NCBI RefSeq assembly: GCF_004683865.2
Contig: NZ_CP040763.1
Coordinates: forward strand, 124,001 to 188,000
Reading direction: 5' to 3'
Length of the DNA stretch: 64,000 nucleotides
From: Paracoccus liaowanqingii
GTDB taxonomy: Bacteria; Pseudomonadota; Alphaproteobacteria; Rhodobacterales; Rhodobacteraceae
Positions 50,324 through 59,911 of the stretch are shown one piece after another (positions within the stretch are counted from its first letter, which is position 1; every line of letters begins with the position of its first letter). Both the position numbers and the translations under genes were made by a program. The notes beneath the pieces were generated by a model that was not told where the DNA came from, ran no database searches, and worked only from the letters and a program-made list of their open reading frames with translations.

Positions 50324-53167
50324 TCAAGATCTTGTTGCGTCAACGAGCGGGGCTTTCAGTGTTACAATAAGCCCTAAAGGATCATAATTCAGATCCACGC
50401 CCCCGGTTCCCACAAGACCCACTTGAAGCAGCCTTGAGCCAAAACCTTTTTTCTGAGGTTTTGTAATTTTTGGTCCTCCGACCTCGCGCCACTGGATGAC
50501 GAGGTTGTGGTCATCGTCCACATCCTTTTCCAATTGCCATCGAATCTCTACGCGGCCCGCTTCGTTTGAAAAGGCGCCGTACTTGATTGCGTTGGTCGCA
50601 AGCTCATGAAGCAGCATTGATAGAGTAAGCGTCGTCTTTGGCCCTAACTCGACAGGGGGTCCGGAGATTTGAAGGTGTTCGATCTGGACGAGGGCTGCCA
50701 GCGTTGATTCGATAACGTCCTTAATTTCCCCGGCTTCCCAATTTCTGTGCAAAAGCACATTATGCGCCTGTGACAGCGCATGAAGTCGGTTAGTGAAGTC
50801 GTATAGCGCCTCGGGGGTGAGCGCCGCGCGCAAAGTCTGTGTAGCGATCGCCTGAACCATCGACAGGCTGTTTTTCAGCCTGTGGGACAACTCCTGATTC
50901 AACACTGCCTGTTCTTCCTCGGCTCGCGCAGTACTCAGAGCTGCAAGGAGACGATCCGACACGCGACGCATGAAGTCGATCTCTCCCTGTTCCCAACGTC
51001 TGGCGTCGACTTGGTGGACAAAGAGGGCACCAACAAGGTCGCCTTTTTCGAACTGTGGTACGCTGATATGGGCTGCCACCTGAATATTTTGATAGCTCTG
51101 CAGATCATCAGCAAGTGCGACCTCCTCTTCCGCATTGCACATAATAAGGGGATGTCCCGTCTCAAGCAGCGCAGCGGTGCGAAAAAAATCTGCGACTTGA
51201 TAGTGGCCCTCCATTGGCGGCACATCGCCGGAGAGGCATTCGCCGATGATAGTGAACTGCGCAGCCTTACGCTTCCGCGTCGCATATCCTGCGCGAGAAA
51301 CATCAAGAGTTTCGAGAAGAAGGCGGCAAGTGAGATGCGTCATCTCCTTGAGGGTTGAGACCTGCCTTAATTCTTCGCCAAGTTTGAGAAGAGCGTTCTG
51401 ATAGAGTGCGGAATTTTTTTGCTCCGTAATGTCTTGCACTGTACCGAACATGCCTCGGACATGCCCCTTTTCATCAAGGATGTGCTCGGCGCGGCGGGAA
51501 ACCCATCTGACAGCTTGGTCATCGGCCCGGCAGATGCGGTAGTCGACATCCAGATGAGCCCCTGACTGCCAGTAGTCGGCATTTTCGAGCTGGAGTCTCC
51601 CGGCCTGGTTCAAAATAAGGTCCGCGAGTTCGACGGTCGACACCTCCGGTGCCTCGGCAAGGCCAAACGTTCGGCAAAACTGCGGCGAAGCCACTATGAT
51701 GCCAGTGTCCAGATTCATCTCGAACGTGCCAATGCGTCCGGCCTCTTGTGCAAGCCTTAACCTCCGCTCCGCGTCCCGGAGCACACGTGCATCCTCCGCA
51801 CGCTCTCGAGACACCGACATGAAGCGTGCGATGGTCTGAAAGAATGACAGCGCGTCATCATCAAAGGCAGGGACCTCGGAGCTAACAAAAGACACCACTC
51901 CCGTGACTTTGTCTTTGAAGCAGATGGGGAAGCCCGCATAGGCTTGAACACCAGAAGTCCTGGCTATTTCGTAGCGCGGCTCGCAGCTTAGATGCAGGTT
52001 CTCGAGAACGAGTGGCTCGGCCCGTTCGGCAACAATGCCACAAAGGGGGACATCGAATGAAACGCGACGAAGCGCCATGCTTATCTCTTCATTCACTCCC
52101 ACGGAATGACGCAACTCAAGATGCTGGCCGTCTGCAGCGACATCGTAAAGAAAGCACATGTCAAAACCCACGGCGTCAGCACCTCCCGCCAAGATAGGCC
52201 TCAGCGTGGCTGCAGGATCGTCTGTGTTCAGAAGAGCACTGGCCGCTTGCGACAGCAGCGCAAGCTGCTGCGCTTGCCTGCGCGCCTGCGTCTGATCACG
52301 CAGAATATTCACGTACCCCACATGATTACCGGCATCGTCGCGCAGCGGCATCATCTCGGCCGAGGCAAAGAAACGCGAGCCGTCCTTCTTTACATGCCAG
52401 CGCTCGTCAGCCGCGCGGCCGCTCTCGCGAGCGGCAGCCATCTCTAGTTCTGGAACCCCAGCACTCTGATCGGCCGGGTTGAAGGTGATCGCTACAGGTT
52501 TTTCCAGCATTTCAGCTTCTGACCAACCAAAAACATTCTCCGCGCCCCGGTTCCAGCCGGTGACGTTGCCTTGCAGGTCTTTCGAGATAATTGCGTAGTC
52601 AGCAGCGCTGTTCAGCACCTGCCTGTGCCGGGTCTCAATCCGCTGAGTGTCCGCCAGCGCCGCACGCAACTCAACCTGCGTCATTGCTTGCCGGGCCAAG
52701 AGCTTCAGGGTTCGAATTTGGGACCCGTCCAGCGAACGAGGTTTGGTGTCGAGAACGCATACCGTTCCAATCGGATAACCATCGCGCGTCCTTAGGAGTG
52801 CCCCGGCATAGAAGCGTAATCCTCCTTCCTGCGTAACCAAGGGATTGCCTTCGAAACGCGGATCATGGCGTGCGTCCGGAACGATCATCATGTCCTCAGA
52901 CAAGATAGCATGGCCGCAGAAGGACGTGTCCAAGGGAGTTTCGCGCACGCCAAGACCGACTTCGGCTTTGAAAAACTGCCGTTCACTGTCCACGAAATTC
53001 ACTACAGCAATAGGCGTCTGACACACCTCGGCCGCCATGGCAGCGATGTCGTCAAATTCGGCTTCCCGCGGCGTATCGAGAATTTGGTAACTATGCAGCG
53101 TCGAGGACCGTGCTTGTTCACTATAATGAGCGGTGCGAAGCGTATTGTTTGGATTGAGCACAGTCAT
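50324..53167 (-). CDS. Multi-sensor HWE-family histidine kinase
   Basis: A 947-residue soluble kinase. Order: GAF (about 30-170, CQTPIAVVNFVDSERQFFKA, GHAILSEDMMIVPDARHDPR), PAS (about 185-300, YAIISKDLQGNVTGWNRGAE), GAF (about 305-460), PAS (about 465-590), GAF (about 600-750) and an HWE transmitter with the phospho-histidine in NQELSHRLKNSLSMVQAIA. The ATPase domain shows MLLHELATNAIKYGAFS and the W-x-E motif in VIQWREV. None of its PAS domains has the LOV flavin-binding NCRFLQ motif. It heads an operon with the receiver at 49948. Confidence 0.92.
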   Translation of the reverse strand: MTVLNPNNTLRTAHYSEQARSSTLHSYQILDTPREAEFDDIAAMAAEVCQTPIAVVNFVDSERQFFKAEVGLGVRETPLDTSFCGHAILSEDMMIVPDARHDPRFEGNPLVTQEGGLRFYAGALLRTRDGYPIGTVCVLDTKPRSLDGSQIRTLKLLARQAMTQVELRAALADTQRIETRHRQVLNSAADYAIISKDLQGNVTGWNRGAENVFGWSEAEMLEKPVAITFNPADQSAGVPELEMAAARESGRAADERWHVKKDGSRFFASAEMMPLRDDAGNHVGYVNILRDQTQARRQAQQLALLSQAASALLNTDDPAATLRPILAGGADAVGFDMCFLYDVAADGQHLELRHSVGVNEEISMALRRVSFDVPLCGIVAERAEPLVLENLHLSCEPRYEIARTSGVQAYAGFPICFKDKVTGVVSFVSSEVPAFDDDALSFFQTIARFMSVSRERAEDARVLRDAERRLRLAQEAGRIGTFEMNLDTGIIVASPQFCRTFGLAEAPEVSTVELADLILNQAGRLQLENADYWQSGAHLDVDYRICRADDQAVRWVSRRAEHILDEKGHVRGMFGTVQDITEQKNSALYQNALLKLGEELRQVSTLKEMTHLTCRLLLETLDVSRAGYATRKRKAAQFTIIGECLSGDVPPMEGHYQVADFFRTAALLETGHPLIMCNAEEEVALADDLQSYQNIQVAAHISVPQFEKGDLVGALFVHQVDARRWEQGEIDFMRRVSDRLLAALSTARAEEEQAVLNQELSHRLKNSLSMVQAIATQTLRAALTPEALYDFTNRLHALSQAHNVLLHRNWEAGEIKDVIESTLAALVQIEHLQISGPPVELGPKTTLTLSMLLHELATNAIKYGAFSNEAGRVEIRWQLEKDVDDDHNLVIQWREVGGPKITKPQKKGFGSRLLQVGLVGTGGVDLNYDPLGLIVTLKAPLVDATRS

Positions 53168-53955
53168 GTTTACCTATAGAAAGCGTCGATGCTTCACATC
53201 AACGGGGGTTCCCGAGCAAGCTGCTCTGTAATGTTCTTATGATATGCTTGCAGAAGGTCGTTATAAATTTCAACTAAGTTGGTCTTAAAGTTAATCTATC
53301 ATAGGTCGATAGACACAATTTCTAGCGCAGTTGAGAGTGTCATCAAGCAAATCCAGTTGGTTCAGAGTTGTTCTGGCCGAACTACTTGAGGCAACACGAC
53401 ACCTTGAGGCGGGTAAGTTCATCTGTCAGCGGCTCGGGCGAAAAAGTTCAGTAAGCATACAAAAACCGAAAACCACCGGACTTGACCGCAGAGAGGAGAG
53501 AGGCGGCAAGCCCGATGGCCTTCAAGGTCTTTGTGACCGAACCTTCAGGGAGGAGGAGGGCGGGTCCGGCGAAGGAATGAAGCGGCGAGCTCCGTACAAT
53601 CAGACCGCCGATTAGGAAGATGTGTGTCATGAGTTATCGCTGCGTTGCAGCATTGCCTTTGGACACCGCTGCGCGGCAACTTGGCCTTCGATTGCCCCAA
53701 CAAGAGCACCTCTGCCTACAGCTTATTCAACCCGCGGCCTGCCTTCACGCCGGTATCGGGTTTTACGCGCCGCCAGGGAGAGGGGGACGGGGAGCAGCCA
53801 CGAACTGTAGGTCATACTTTAATGGGAGACGAGTGCCGGAGTGTGGTGCCGCGCAGGATCATTGCTTTACTTTTGAAGCAGACGCTTACATTGGCAAAAT
53901 GGCAATGCCCCACCAGCTTTCCCCCAACATATCGGAGCCTTGAAGGAGAAAGACC
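53168..53955. other. Gene-free stretch, nothing recognised
   Basis: Almost 800 bp between the kinase start (53167) and the BLUF gene (53956). Several frames of 60-118 codons overlap on both strands, but none pairs a ribosome site with plausible composition or any family feature. The BLUF gene's own AAGGAG lies at its right end. No repeat or IS end was recognised. Confidence 0.4.
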
Positions 53956-54372
53956 ATGCAACTCACAAGGCTTATATATGTTTCAAACCACAGTGGAATA
54001 GAAGACACGAGCCTTGAGGCTATTCTAGAAAAATCAATAATCAATAATAAAATAGATAATATTACTGGACTTCTCATTTGCAGTGGTGAAGACTTTATTC
54101 AGCTAATTGAAGGAGGCCGAACAGTTGTTGCAAAATGCTTTATGCGCATTATGCAAGATGAGCGGCACCGTGATATCAGAATTGTATTTTCCAAGCCGGT
54201 AGACAGCCGTCTCTTTCCTGAATGGAATATGCAAAACGTTAGCGCATCACAAATCAGGAATGAACCTTTGAGCAAATATTGGATAAATGGCTTGTTCGAG
54301 CCAGACGAAATGTCGCACAAGGATATAGAGGAGCTTTTTATATTCCTATCCGGCGATATCAAAAAAATCTGA
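53956..54372 (+). CDS. BLUF-domain blue-light receptor
   Basis: A 138-residue BLUF protein that binds FAD. The photocycle residues all fit the family: Tyr8 in RLIYVS, Asn31 in IINNKI, Gln49 in FIQLIEG, and Trp90 and Met92 in FPEWNMQ. The segment DNITGLL before the Gln is typical. The domain (about 1-95) is followed by a short helical tail, as in small BLUF proteins that signal by protein contact. Start ATG 53956 follows AAGGAG. It is clearly more AT-rich than its neighbours, suggesting transfer. It sits among HWE kinases, which are possible partners. Confidence 0.93.
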   Translation: MQLTRLIYVSNHSGIEDTSLEAILEKSIINNKIDNITGLLICSGEDFIQLIEGGRTVVAKCFMRIMQDERHRDIRIVFSKPVDSRLFPEWNMQNVSASQIRNEPLSKYWINGLFEPDEMSHKDIEELFIFLSGDIKKI

Positions 54373-54793
54373 AAAATCATGTGCTTGATGAAATGACAAG
54401 GCAACCTGGCTAAAATCATCAGCTTCACGGAAAAGAAACGCGCCGCATGGCGCTCCCTAATCGGCCTTCCTACCGTTAAAAAAAAGAGGTGTTATGCCCC
54501 GGACAACCCCAGCACAGTCACTCGCGCCGGGGTTGTCAAAAAGGCAACCAAGAACGCAGCAACACATCCCGTTGTAGAACCAAAGCAGTCAAGGTCCTAA
54601 CAAAATCTAAGCCTGCTGATCGGCTTGGTGCGTTAGCCATGCCATCACCGCAGGTTTAGAGGCCCTAAAGGTGGCAAACCTATCGATGTGCCGTAGGCAG
54701 AAGGCTGCGTTCTTGACGGGCTTGGTTGACAAAGCCAGACATAAAAAAACATTGTTTGCTCGTTAACTTTCGCGATGTCGGGTGGAGGCTCTC
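54373..54793. other. Gene-free stretch with a hairpin
   Basis: GACAACCCC (54502-54510) and GGGGTTGTC (54529-54537) form a 9-bp stem with an 18-base loop; AAAA rather than T follows. A Lys-rich frame of about 60 codons (TVKKKRCYAPDNPSTVTRAG) crosses it without a start codon. It may hold a small RNA or a decayed gene. The kinase promoter should lie near 54730-54780. Confidence 0.35.
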
Positions 54794-55795
54794 TTGAATA
54801 GGTTGCAGACTAATCATGATAGGTGGGGTCCAAATCCGCTACAACGGGCAGTGGACGCTGCAGGGATCGCTCTTTGGTCGTGGAATGTTGACACAGACTC
54901 ATTCGACATGGACGAGCGAGGGTTCGAACTGTGGGATGTGTCGTCAAAAGAAGTTTTGACTTTCGAGCATCTCTCAGAAAAAATTCACCCTGCAGACCGA
55001 GATCGCGTTCGTGCAGCATTTAAGGCAACACGAGCAGTCGTCGGACCTTATGAAATCGATTTCCGGACTTTGATTGGCACAAAGGTGCGTTGGATTTCGG
55101 CTCGAGGTCGTGGCAGTGACGACGATATTATTAACCGTGCGATGATAGGTGTATTTCTTGATGTGACTGGCCGTAAACAAGCTGAAGAGAGCAGCGAGCT
55201 TATGGCCGGCGAGATGAGCCACAGGGTTAAAAACCTTTTAGTCATCGCTTCCGGGCTAGCAAGGATCACGTCCCGCTCGTCGTCCGATGTAGAAGATATG
55301 ACAAATCAGCTTACGCGTAGGCTGATAGCTTTGGGCCGAGCCCACGATCTTGTCCGTCCGGTGCCGGGGCATGAGGGCGACGCAGCCCTATTGGGTGATA
55401 TATTTTCGGTTTTGCTGGCTCCCTATGATGATCTGGGCGCATTCGCTGGCCGCATTCGCGTATCAGTACCGAGAATGGGTGTCGGAGAAAACGCGGCTTC
55501 ATCTTTGGCGCTGGTGGTGCATGAGCTCGCTACTAACTCGCTCAAATACGGCTCACTTTCTTGCGATGAAGGAGTTCTCGATATTTCTGGCGGCATGGAG
55601 GGGGATAACCTCCGCATCGTCTGGACCGAACAAGGTGGCCCTGAGATAGATACGACACTTGATCATCGGGGGTACGGAAGCAAATTGGTGCGAGCGACTA
55701 TCGAAAATTCGCTTGGTGGAACTATCAGCTATGATTGGTCACCAAGTGGAGCTCTTGTCACCATTGAAATGAACGGCGAACTCCTAGGTTCGTAG
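54794..55795 (+). CDS. PAS-HWE/HisKA_2 histidine kinase
   Basis: A 333-residue soluble kinase. One PAS domain (about 15-125, GIALWSWNVDTDSFDMDERG and WISARGRGSDDDI) is followed by a transmitter whose phospho-histidine is in AGEMSHRVKNLLVIASGLAR. The ATPase part has LVVHELATNSLKYGSLS, the W-x-E motif in IVWTEQG and GYGSKLVRATIEN. The start is a TTG at 54794, preceded by GGAGG at 54784-54788; a GTG at 54782 overlaps that site and is less likely. No receiver is adjacent. Its nearness to the BLUF gene is suggestive only. Confidence 0.88.
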   Translation: MNRLQTNHDRWGPNPLQRAVDAAGIALWSWNVDTDSFDMDERGFELWDVSSKEVLTFEHLSEKIHPADRDRVRAAFKATRAVVGPYEIDFRTLIGTKVRWISARGRGSDDDIINRAMIGVFLDVTGRKQAEESSELMAGEMSHRVKNLLVIASGLARITSRSSSDVEDMTNQLTRRLIALGRAHDLVRPVPGHEGDAALLGDIFSVLLAPYDDLGAFAGRIRVSVPRMGVGENAASSLALVVHELATNSLKYGSLSCDEGVLDISGGMEGDNLRIVWTEQGGPEIDTTLDHRGYGSKLVRATIENSLGGTISYDWSPSGALVTIEMNGELLGS

Positions 55796-55943
55796 GCCAA
55801 GTATGTCGCGGCTTCCCGCCATCTGTTATCCTCATCCGCCTGCCATCTGCACAGTTCTGAGATTGCGCGAAGGTGATTAACCTCGCATAGCGAATACCAT
55901 CAAAACAAGCCGCATCCCGGCCATCAACACTTAAGGCAACGCC

Positions 55944-56249
55944 ATGTTTAAAGTTGGCAAAGAATATGAGTTTATTTTCCTGACGTGCACAGACCGCGGG
56001 CCGACTGAGACTGGTGGGCGGCGATGGTTTGTCCAAGCGGTTGAAGGGACACTCCTTCATCTTCATTTACCCGCATCACCCCCAGCTGCTGCCGACAAAT
56101 ATCTTGGCCCCAGCCACGAGCAAAACATGATCCTCAATACGGCATCGCCGTTCTTCCACAGCGCCCGCCTTACGGAAGAGATTGACGCAGATAGCAAGCG
56201 TCTCGCAGATCTGGCTAAAAGGTGGCGCGCCAGCAATCAGCACAATTAG
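55944..56249 (+). CDS. Hypothetical protein
   Basis: A 101-residue soluble protein (MFKVGKEYEFIFLTCTDRGP, then GRRWFVQAVEGTLLHLHLPA) with a short beta-rich first half and a charged helix at the end (EIDADSKRLADLAKRWRA). ATG 55944 lies about 150 bp after the kinase stop, with a weak ribosome site (AAGGCAACGCC). No family is recognised. Composition looks coding. Confidence 0.6.
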   Translation: MFKVGKEYEFIFLTCTDRGPTETGGRRWFVQAVEGTLLHLHLPASPPAAADKYLGPSHEQNMILNTASPFFHSARLTEEIDADSKRLADLAKRWRASNQHN

Positions 56250-56485
56250 GTCATGCTAACAAAAAGGGCTTCCCCTTACAGAGCGACTGTTACGCAAACT
56301 TATACACGAGCAGAGCTTCTATTGCATATCGTGCAAATTTATCTCTGTCCGATAGCGTACAAAGAAACCCCTGATAAATGATAGTTTTTGCGGAAACCGC
56401 TACTACAAGAGCAGAAACAAGCGTAATTAAAGCGTTGCGATCTTGAGGCTATCAACCTAAGATTGATTTTCTTGAGGGGAATACT

Positions 56486-56695
56486 ATGACAATCATTGGC
56501 GCTGATTTTTTCCATATGCTAAGCCACTCCGGACCGATCTTTATAGAGGACGGTAGCTTTGATGTAGATCTTTATTTTAAATCCCCAGTACTAAAACCTA
56601 CGCTTCCAGTACCTTCAGCATTTGCACATTCTTGCTTTGATAATACGGGTCAGCTTACTCGGCTTCCCCTGGAAATATCCTGCTCCATCGCATAA
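56486..56695 (+). CDS. Small hypothetical protein
   Basis: A 69-residue frame from ATG 56486, preceded by TTGAGGGGAA, a fair ribosome site. It has no signal peptide or membrane segment. It ends 38 bp before the MITE-like repeat, so it may have lost its original 3' end. No family is recognised. The 56250-56485 stretch before it is AT-rich and featureless. Confidence 0.45.
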   Translation: MTIIGADFFHMLSHSGPIFIEDGSFDVDLYFKSPVLKPTLPVPSAFAHSCFDNTGQLTRLPLEISCSIA

Positions 56696-56732
56696 ATTGG
56701 CTGCTGACCGAACCTCCTAATTTCCGGGATAC

Positions 56733-56853
56733 CTAGTGTTGCCCGCCTGACAGTGGATTCCCTGTCTGGAGTGTGTGGGCAACCGCTCAGACCATGTGCG
56801 GGGCAACGTCGCCGCATCCCGATGGGATGCATGCGTCAGGTGTGGAACACTAG
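56733..56853. repeat. MITE-like element with CTAG ends
   Basis: Inverted ends CTAGTGTTGCCCGCCTGAC (56733-56751) and the complement of CTAGTGTTCCACACCTGAC (56835-56853) match at 16 of 19 bases and bound 121 bp without a gene. If CTAG is the target duplication, the element is 113 bp with 15-bp ends. An inner nested hairpin (GTTGCCC 56738-56744 with GGGCAAC 56777-56783) adds structure. The CTAG target suits IS5-group transposases. Confidence 0.55.
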
Positions 56854-56971
56854 TCTGGCTTGAATAACTCTGAACTATCTGAATTTTCTTTTCAATTGTG
56901 CCAAATTTGTAGCGGGGAATTGCAGAGTTTCGTATGTTGGTACTTGAAACCGTGCGAATTTCGGAGTTGTG

Positions 56972-58314
56972 ATGAAGCCTCATCCGCGCGGTGAAGAGCA
57001 GGATGATCTCCTGTGCCCCCGCCTGACCGGGATGATCGATCTGCGCCATGAACTGGCGAAACTGGCCGTGCTGTTTGACTGGGAGTTCTTCGAGACCGAA
57101 TGGGCGGGTTTCTTTCCTTCCACGACAGGGCGGCCGGCCACATCGCCGCGGCTGGTGGCGGGCCTGCTGTATCTTCAGCATGCCTATGGGTTGTCTGACG
57201 AGGCCGTTGTCGCCCGTTGGGTTGAGAACCCCTACTACCAGCATTTCACCGGTGAGGTCTTCTTCCAGCACCGCCTGCCGATTGACCCGTCCTCCCTGAC
57301 CCGGTGGCGCAAGCGGATCGGAGAGGAAGGGGCCGAGTGGCTGCTGACCAAGACGATCGAGGCCGGGCGCAGATCAGGCGCGGTGGAGGATCGCAGCCTG
57401 TCGCGTGTCGCCGTGGATACGACGGTGATGGAAAAGAACATCGCCCACCCGACCGATGCCCGCCTGTATGAGACAGCACGCGGCAAGCTTGTCGCCCTCG
57501 CCGACGAAGGCGGGATCACGTTGCGGCAGAACTATAACCGCCTGGCGGTGCGGATCGGGCGGCTCACGCCCATGCCCGGCAGTTCAAACGCATGGGCAAG
57601 GCTCTGAAACAGCAGAAGGGATACACCGGTCGTGTCCTGCGGGATATCCGCCGGCAGTTGGACGGGATTGCGGAGGGGCCCTTCCGGGGACGAGTTCTGA
57701 ACACCCTCGTGCTCTTCGGTCGTCTGCTCCATCAGACCCCCCGAAGCCGCGGCAAGATCTACGCACTGCATGAACCCGAGGTCAACTGCATCTCCAAGGG
57801 CAAGGCCCGCAAGCGCTATGAGGTCGGCACCAAGGTCAGTCTGGCCACCACCATCGACGAGGGCTTCGTCGTGGGCATGCGCGCCTTGCCGGGAAATCCC
57901 TAAGATGGCCACACCCTGCCCGAAGCGCTGGAGCAGGTTGCGATCCTGACCGGTCAGATCCCGGATCTGGCCGTCGTGGACCGCGGGTATCGCGGCCATG
58001 GCGTGTCGGAAACGAAGGTCCTGATCAGCGGCACCCGCCGCGGCCTGACGCCGAAGCTGAAAGCGCTGCTGAGGCGACGCAGCGCCATCGAGCCCGAGAT
58101 CGGACACATGAAGACAGACGGACGCCTGTCGCGCTGCCCACTGAAAGGCACGTTCGGCGACGCCGTCTTCGCCGTGCTCTGCGGCTGCGGCCACAACATC
58201 CGCAAGATCCTTGCCCACCTCAGAACTTTGCTCGCCTTCATTCTCGCCGCTATCTTGCAAGTGATCAGGACGCCGACCGACAACTTCAAAGACCGAAAGC
58301 GTTGTTCAGTCTGA
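56972..58314 (+). pseudogene. IS5-family transposase, interrupted twice
   Basis: The first frame (56972-57607) has DLRHELAKLAVLFDWEFFET, the SPRLVAGLLYLQHAYGLSDE block and VAVDTTVMEKNIAHPTDAR with the first catalytic Asp. A one-base shift near 57570 is needed to continue into HARQFKRMGKALKQQKGYTG. A TAA at 57901-57903 replaces the Tyr expected in PGNPYDGHTL. The last part keeps AVVDRGYRGHGV and RRRSAIEPEIGHMKTDGRL with the late Glu. It is therefore inactive by itself. Terminal repeats could not be fixed by eye. Confidence 0.88.
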
Positions 58315-58353
58315 ACTTCTTATTTTTTTCAACGACAAGCCTCAGTGCAGCAC

Positions 58354-59325
58354 CTAGGTGTCACATCCCGCGTGATTATAGGGCCGCTTCCTGAACAGGT
58401 CCGGCCGTTGTTTCTGCCAGTCCTTGAGCGCATCGATGGGCGTTCGGCCCTTCAGCACTGATTGCGGAAGCTGACCGTTGTAGAGCCGGACGTAGCGCAG
58501 GATGGTCTGTTCGAGATCCTCGCCGCTGCGGAAGCGGTGGCTCTGCAGGACGTCCTCGATCCGGCCGTTGAAGCGTTCGACCATGCCGTTGGTCTGCGGG
58601 TGCAGGGGCGGGGCCAGGCGGTGCTCGATGCCGAGGTCGGCGCAGAGGCGGTCGAAATCGTGGTTGCCGGTAGGGCCCCGGCGGCGAAGTCCGAACAGGC
58701 GATCGGTGAACTCCTTGCCGTTATCTGTAAGCACCTTGGTGATCCTCATCGGCGCGGCGCGTTCCAGATCGCGCAGAAACCGGCGGGCGTTGGCCGCCGT
58801 CTTCGCCGGGTAGATGCGCACGAAGACCCACCGCGTGGCGCGGTCGATGGCGACGAACAGATACCGGCGGCGGCTCTCGTCGGCCATCTGCGGCAGATAT
58901 TTCACGTCGACATGCACATAGCCCGGCTCGTAAGCCTTGAAGGCCCCGTGCGCAGGTCGTGGCAAGGCAGGCTTCAAAGCGCGCAGATTGCCCACGCCAT
59001 GCCGGCGCAGGCAGCGGTCCAGTCCGGAACGCGAGACATGAGGGTTCAGGAACTCCCGCACCACCGACAGCAGATCATCCAGCGGCAACAGCAGCGACTT
59101 GCGCAGGGACACTGCCACAGCTTCCTGTGCCGGCGTGAGCGTCGACTGAAGCCTGTGCGGCGTGTGGGATCGGTCATGGACGCTGTCTCGGCTCCGCCAC
59201 TTCCAGACGGTCTGCATGGAGATGCCGTAGCGCTCCGCCACCATCCAGGCCGGTTCCGTGCTTGCCTGGATCGCGGCTCGTATCTTCGGTGTCGTCGCTG
59301 CCTGTTTGTGAAGAGAGATCAGCAT
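58354..59325 (-). CDS. IS481-family transposase
   Basis: A 323-residue rve-type integrase. The N-terminal helix-turn-helix (AWMVAERYGISMQTVWKWRS) is followed by the catalytic core with D in YVHVDVKYLPQMADESRRRY, D in VLTDNGKEFTDRLF and E in QTNGMVERFNGRIEDVL, the usual DDE triad. The C-terminal part has RYVRLYNGQLPQSVLKGRTP. The frame is unbroken, so the element may be active. It starts at ATG 59325. Confidence 0.93.
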   Translation of the reverse strand: MLISLHKQAATTPKIRAAIQASTEPAWMVAERYGISMQTVWKWRSRDSVHDRSHTPHRLQSTLTPAQEAVAVSLRKSLLLPLDDLLSVVREFLNPHVSRSGLDRCLRRHGVGNLRALKPALPRPAHGAFKAYEPGYVHVDVKYLPQMADESRRRYLFVAIDRATRWVFVRIYPAKTAANARRFLRDLERAAPMRITKVLTDNGKEFTDRLFGLRRRGPTGNHDFDRLCADLGIEHRLAPPLHPQTNGMVERFNGRIEDVLQSHRFRSGEDLEQTILRYVRLYNGQLPQSVLKGRTPIDALKDWQKQRPDLFRKRPYNHAGCDT

Positions 59326-59422
59326 CCTCGCCTCCCGTCCCGAAACTCGCCCAAGATCGATCTTGCCACGAAAAATGCGGTCCGGCGAGGGTCTATGTGA
59401 TCATCCGGGATGGGACACCTAG
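58354..59422 (-). mobile_element. IS481-family insertion sequence
   Basis: Ends begin CTAGGTGTCACATCCCG (left, 58354) and, reading inward from the right (59422), CTAGGTGTCCCATCCCG. They match for about 23 bases with three or four differences. One intact transposase gene fills the element, and its TAG stop is made by the left end itself. CTAG at both tips may be a target duplication. It lies 40 bp past the IS5-type remnant. Confidence 0.85.
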
Positions 59423-59677
59423 GCAAAATTCGCTTGTCTCCGTAATGCCCTAATCGACGACCGGTAGGCTATTGGAGCGATTGAAACCAGCCACAGGCGC
59501 ACAGTTCCGCAGCAATGCCGATCTTGGGTCGCAAGATGCGGCGAGAATTACCCGATACTCCACGGGCAAGCAAATCTGTCCTTCGCGGATGTCTACCTTG
59601 CAGATCGGCAGGATATGCTCGCTTGCATTCGTGGCGGTCGCGTTTAGGTTGAACAATATCGTTCATGTAGGCATACC

Positions 59678-59911
59678 ATGCAAAATGCTCAAGAAGTCGT
59701 CGACGAAGAGGTCGCCCGCAGAACTTTTGCAGGCCACGCCGTTCCGGAGGATCTGAAGCCCGCATTTGATCGGCACCGTGCCAATCTGGTTCAGTTGGCC
59801 ATGTCGCTCGAAACAGCCGGGAAGGATAGCAACACAATTCGAAACCTCGTCGGAGATCTAATGAAGACCTACGAAGATGACCTGTTGGTTCTTATTGAGG
59901 CACGGCTGTGA
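59678..59911 (+). CDS. Small helical protein coupled to a cyclase
   Basis: A 77-residue, largely helical, acidic protein (MQNAQEVVDEEVARRTFAGH, AFDRHRANLVQLAMSLETAG, ending DLMKTYEDDLLVLIEARL). It has no recognised family. Its stop overlaps the GTG start of the GAF-GGDEF cyclase as GTGA, so the two are translated together and it may be a partner or regulator of the enzyme. The ribosome site before ATG 59678 is weak. The 59423-59677 stretch before it shows nothing I can support. Confidence 0.65.
   Translation: MQNAQEVVDEEVARRTFAGHAVPEDLKPAFDRHRANLVQLAMSLETAGKDSNTIRNLVGDLMKTYEDDLLVLIEARL

Noticed and set aside
50324..53167. Possible LOV light-sensing domain in the large HWE kinase
   Set aside because: None of the PAS segments has the flavin-binding cysteine motif NCRFLQ, so a LOV photoreceptor is not supported.
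54502..54537. Hairpin after the BLUF gene considered as a rho-independent terminator
   Set aside because: The stem is good, but the following bases on the plus strand are A rather than T, and the distance from the BLUF stop is about 130 bp.
58462..59400. Plus-strand frame of 312 codons opposite the IS481 transposase
   Set aside because: The minus strand carries the complete DDE transposase; the plus frame has no ribosome site or motif.
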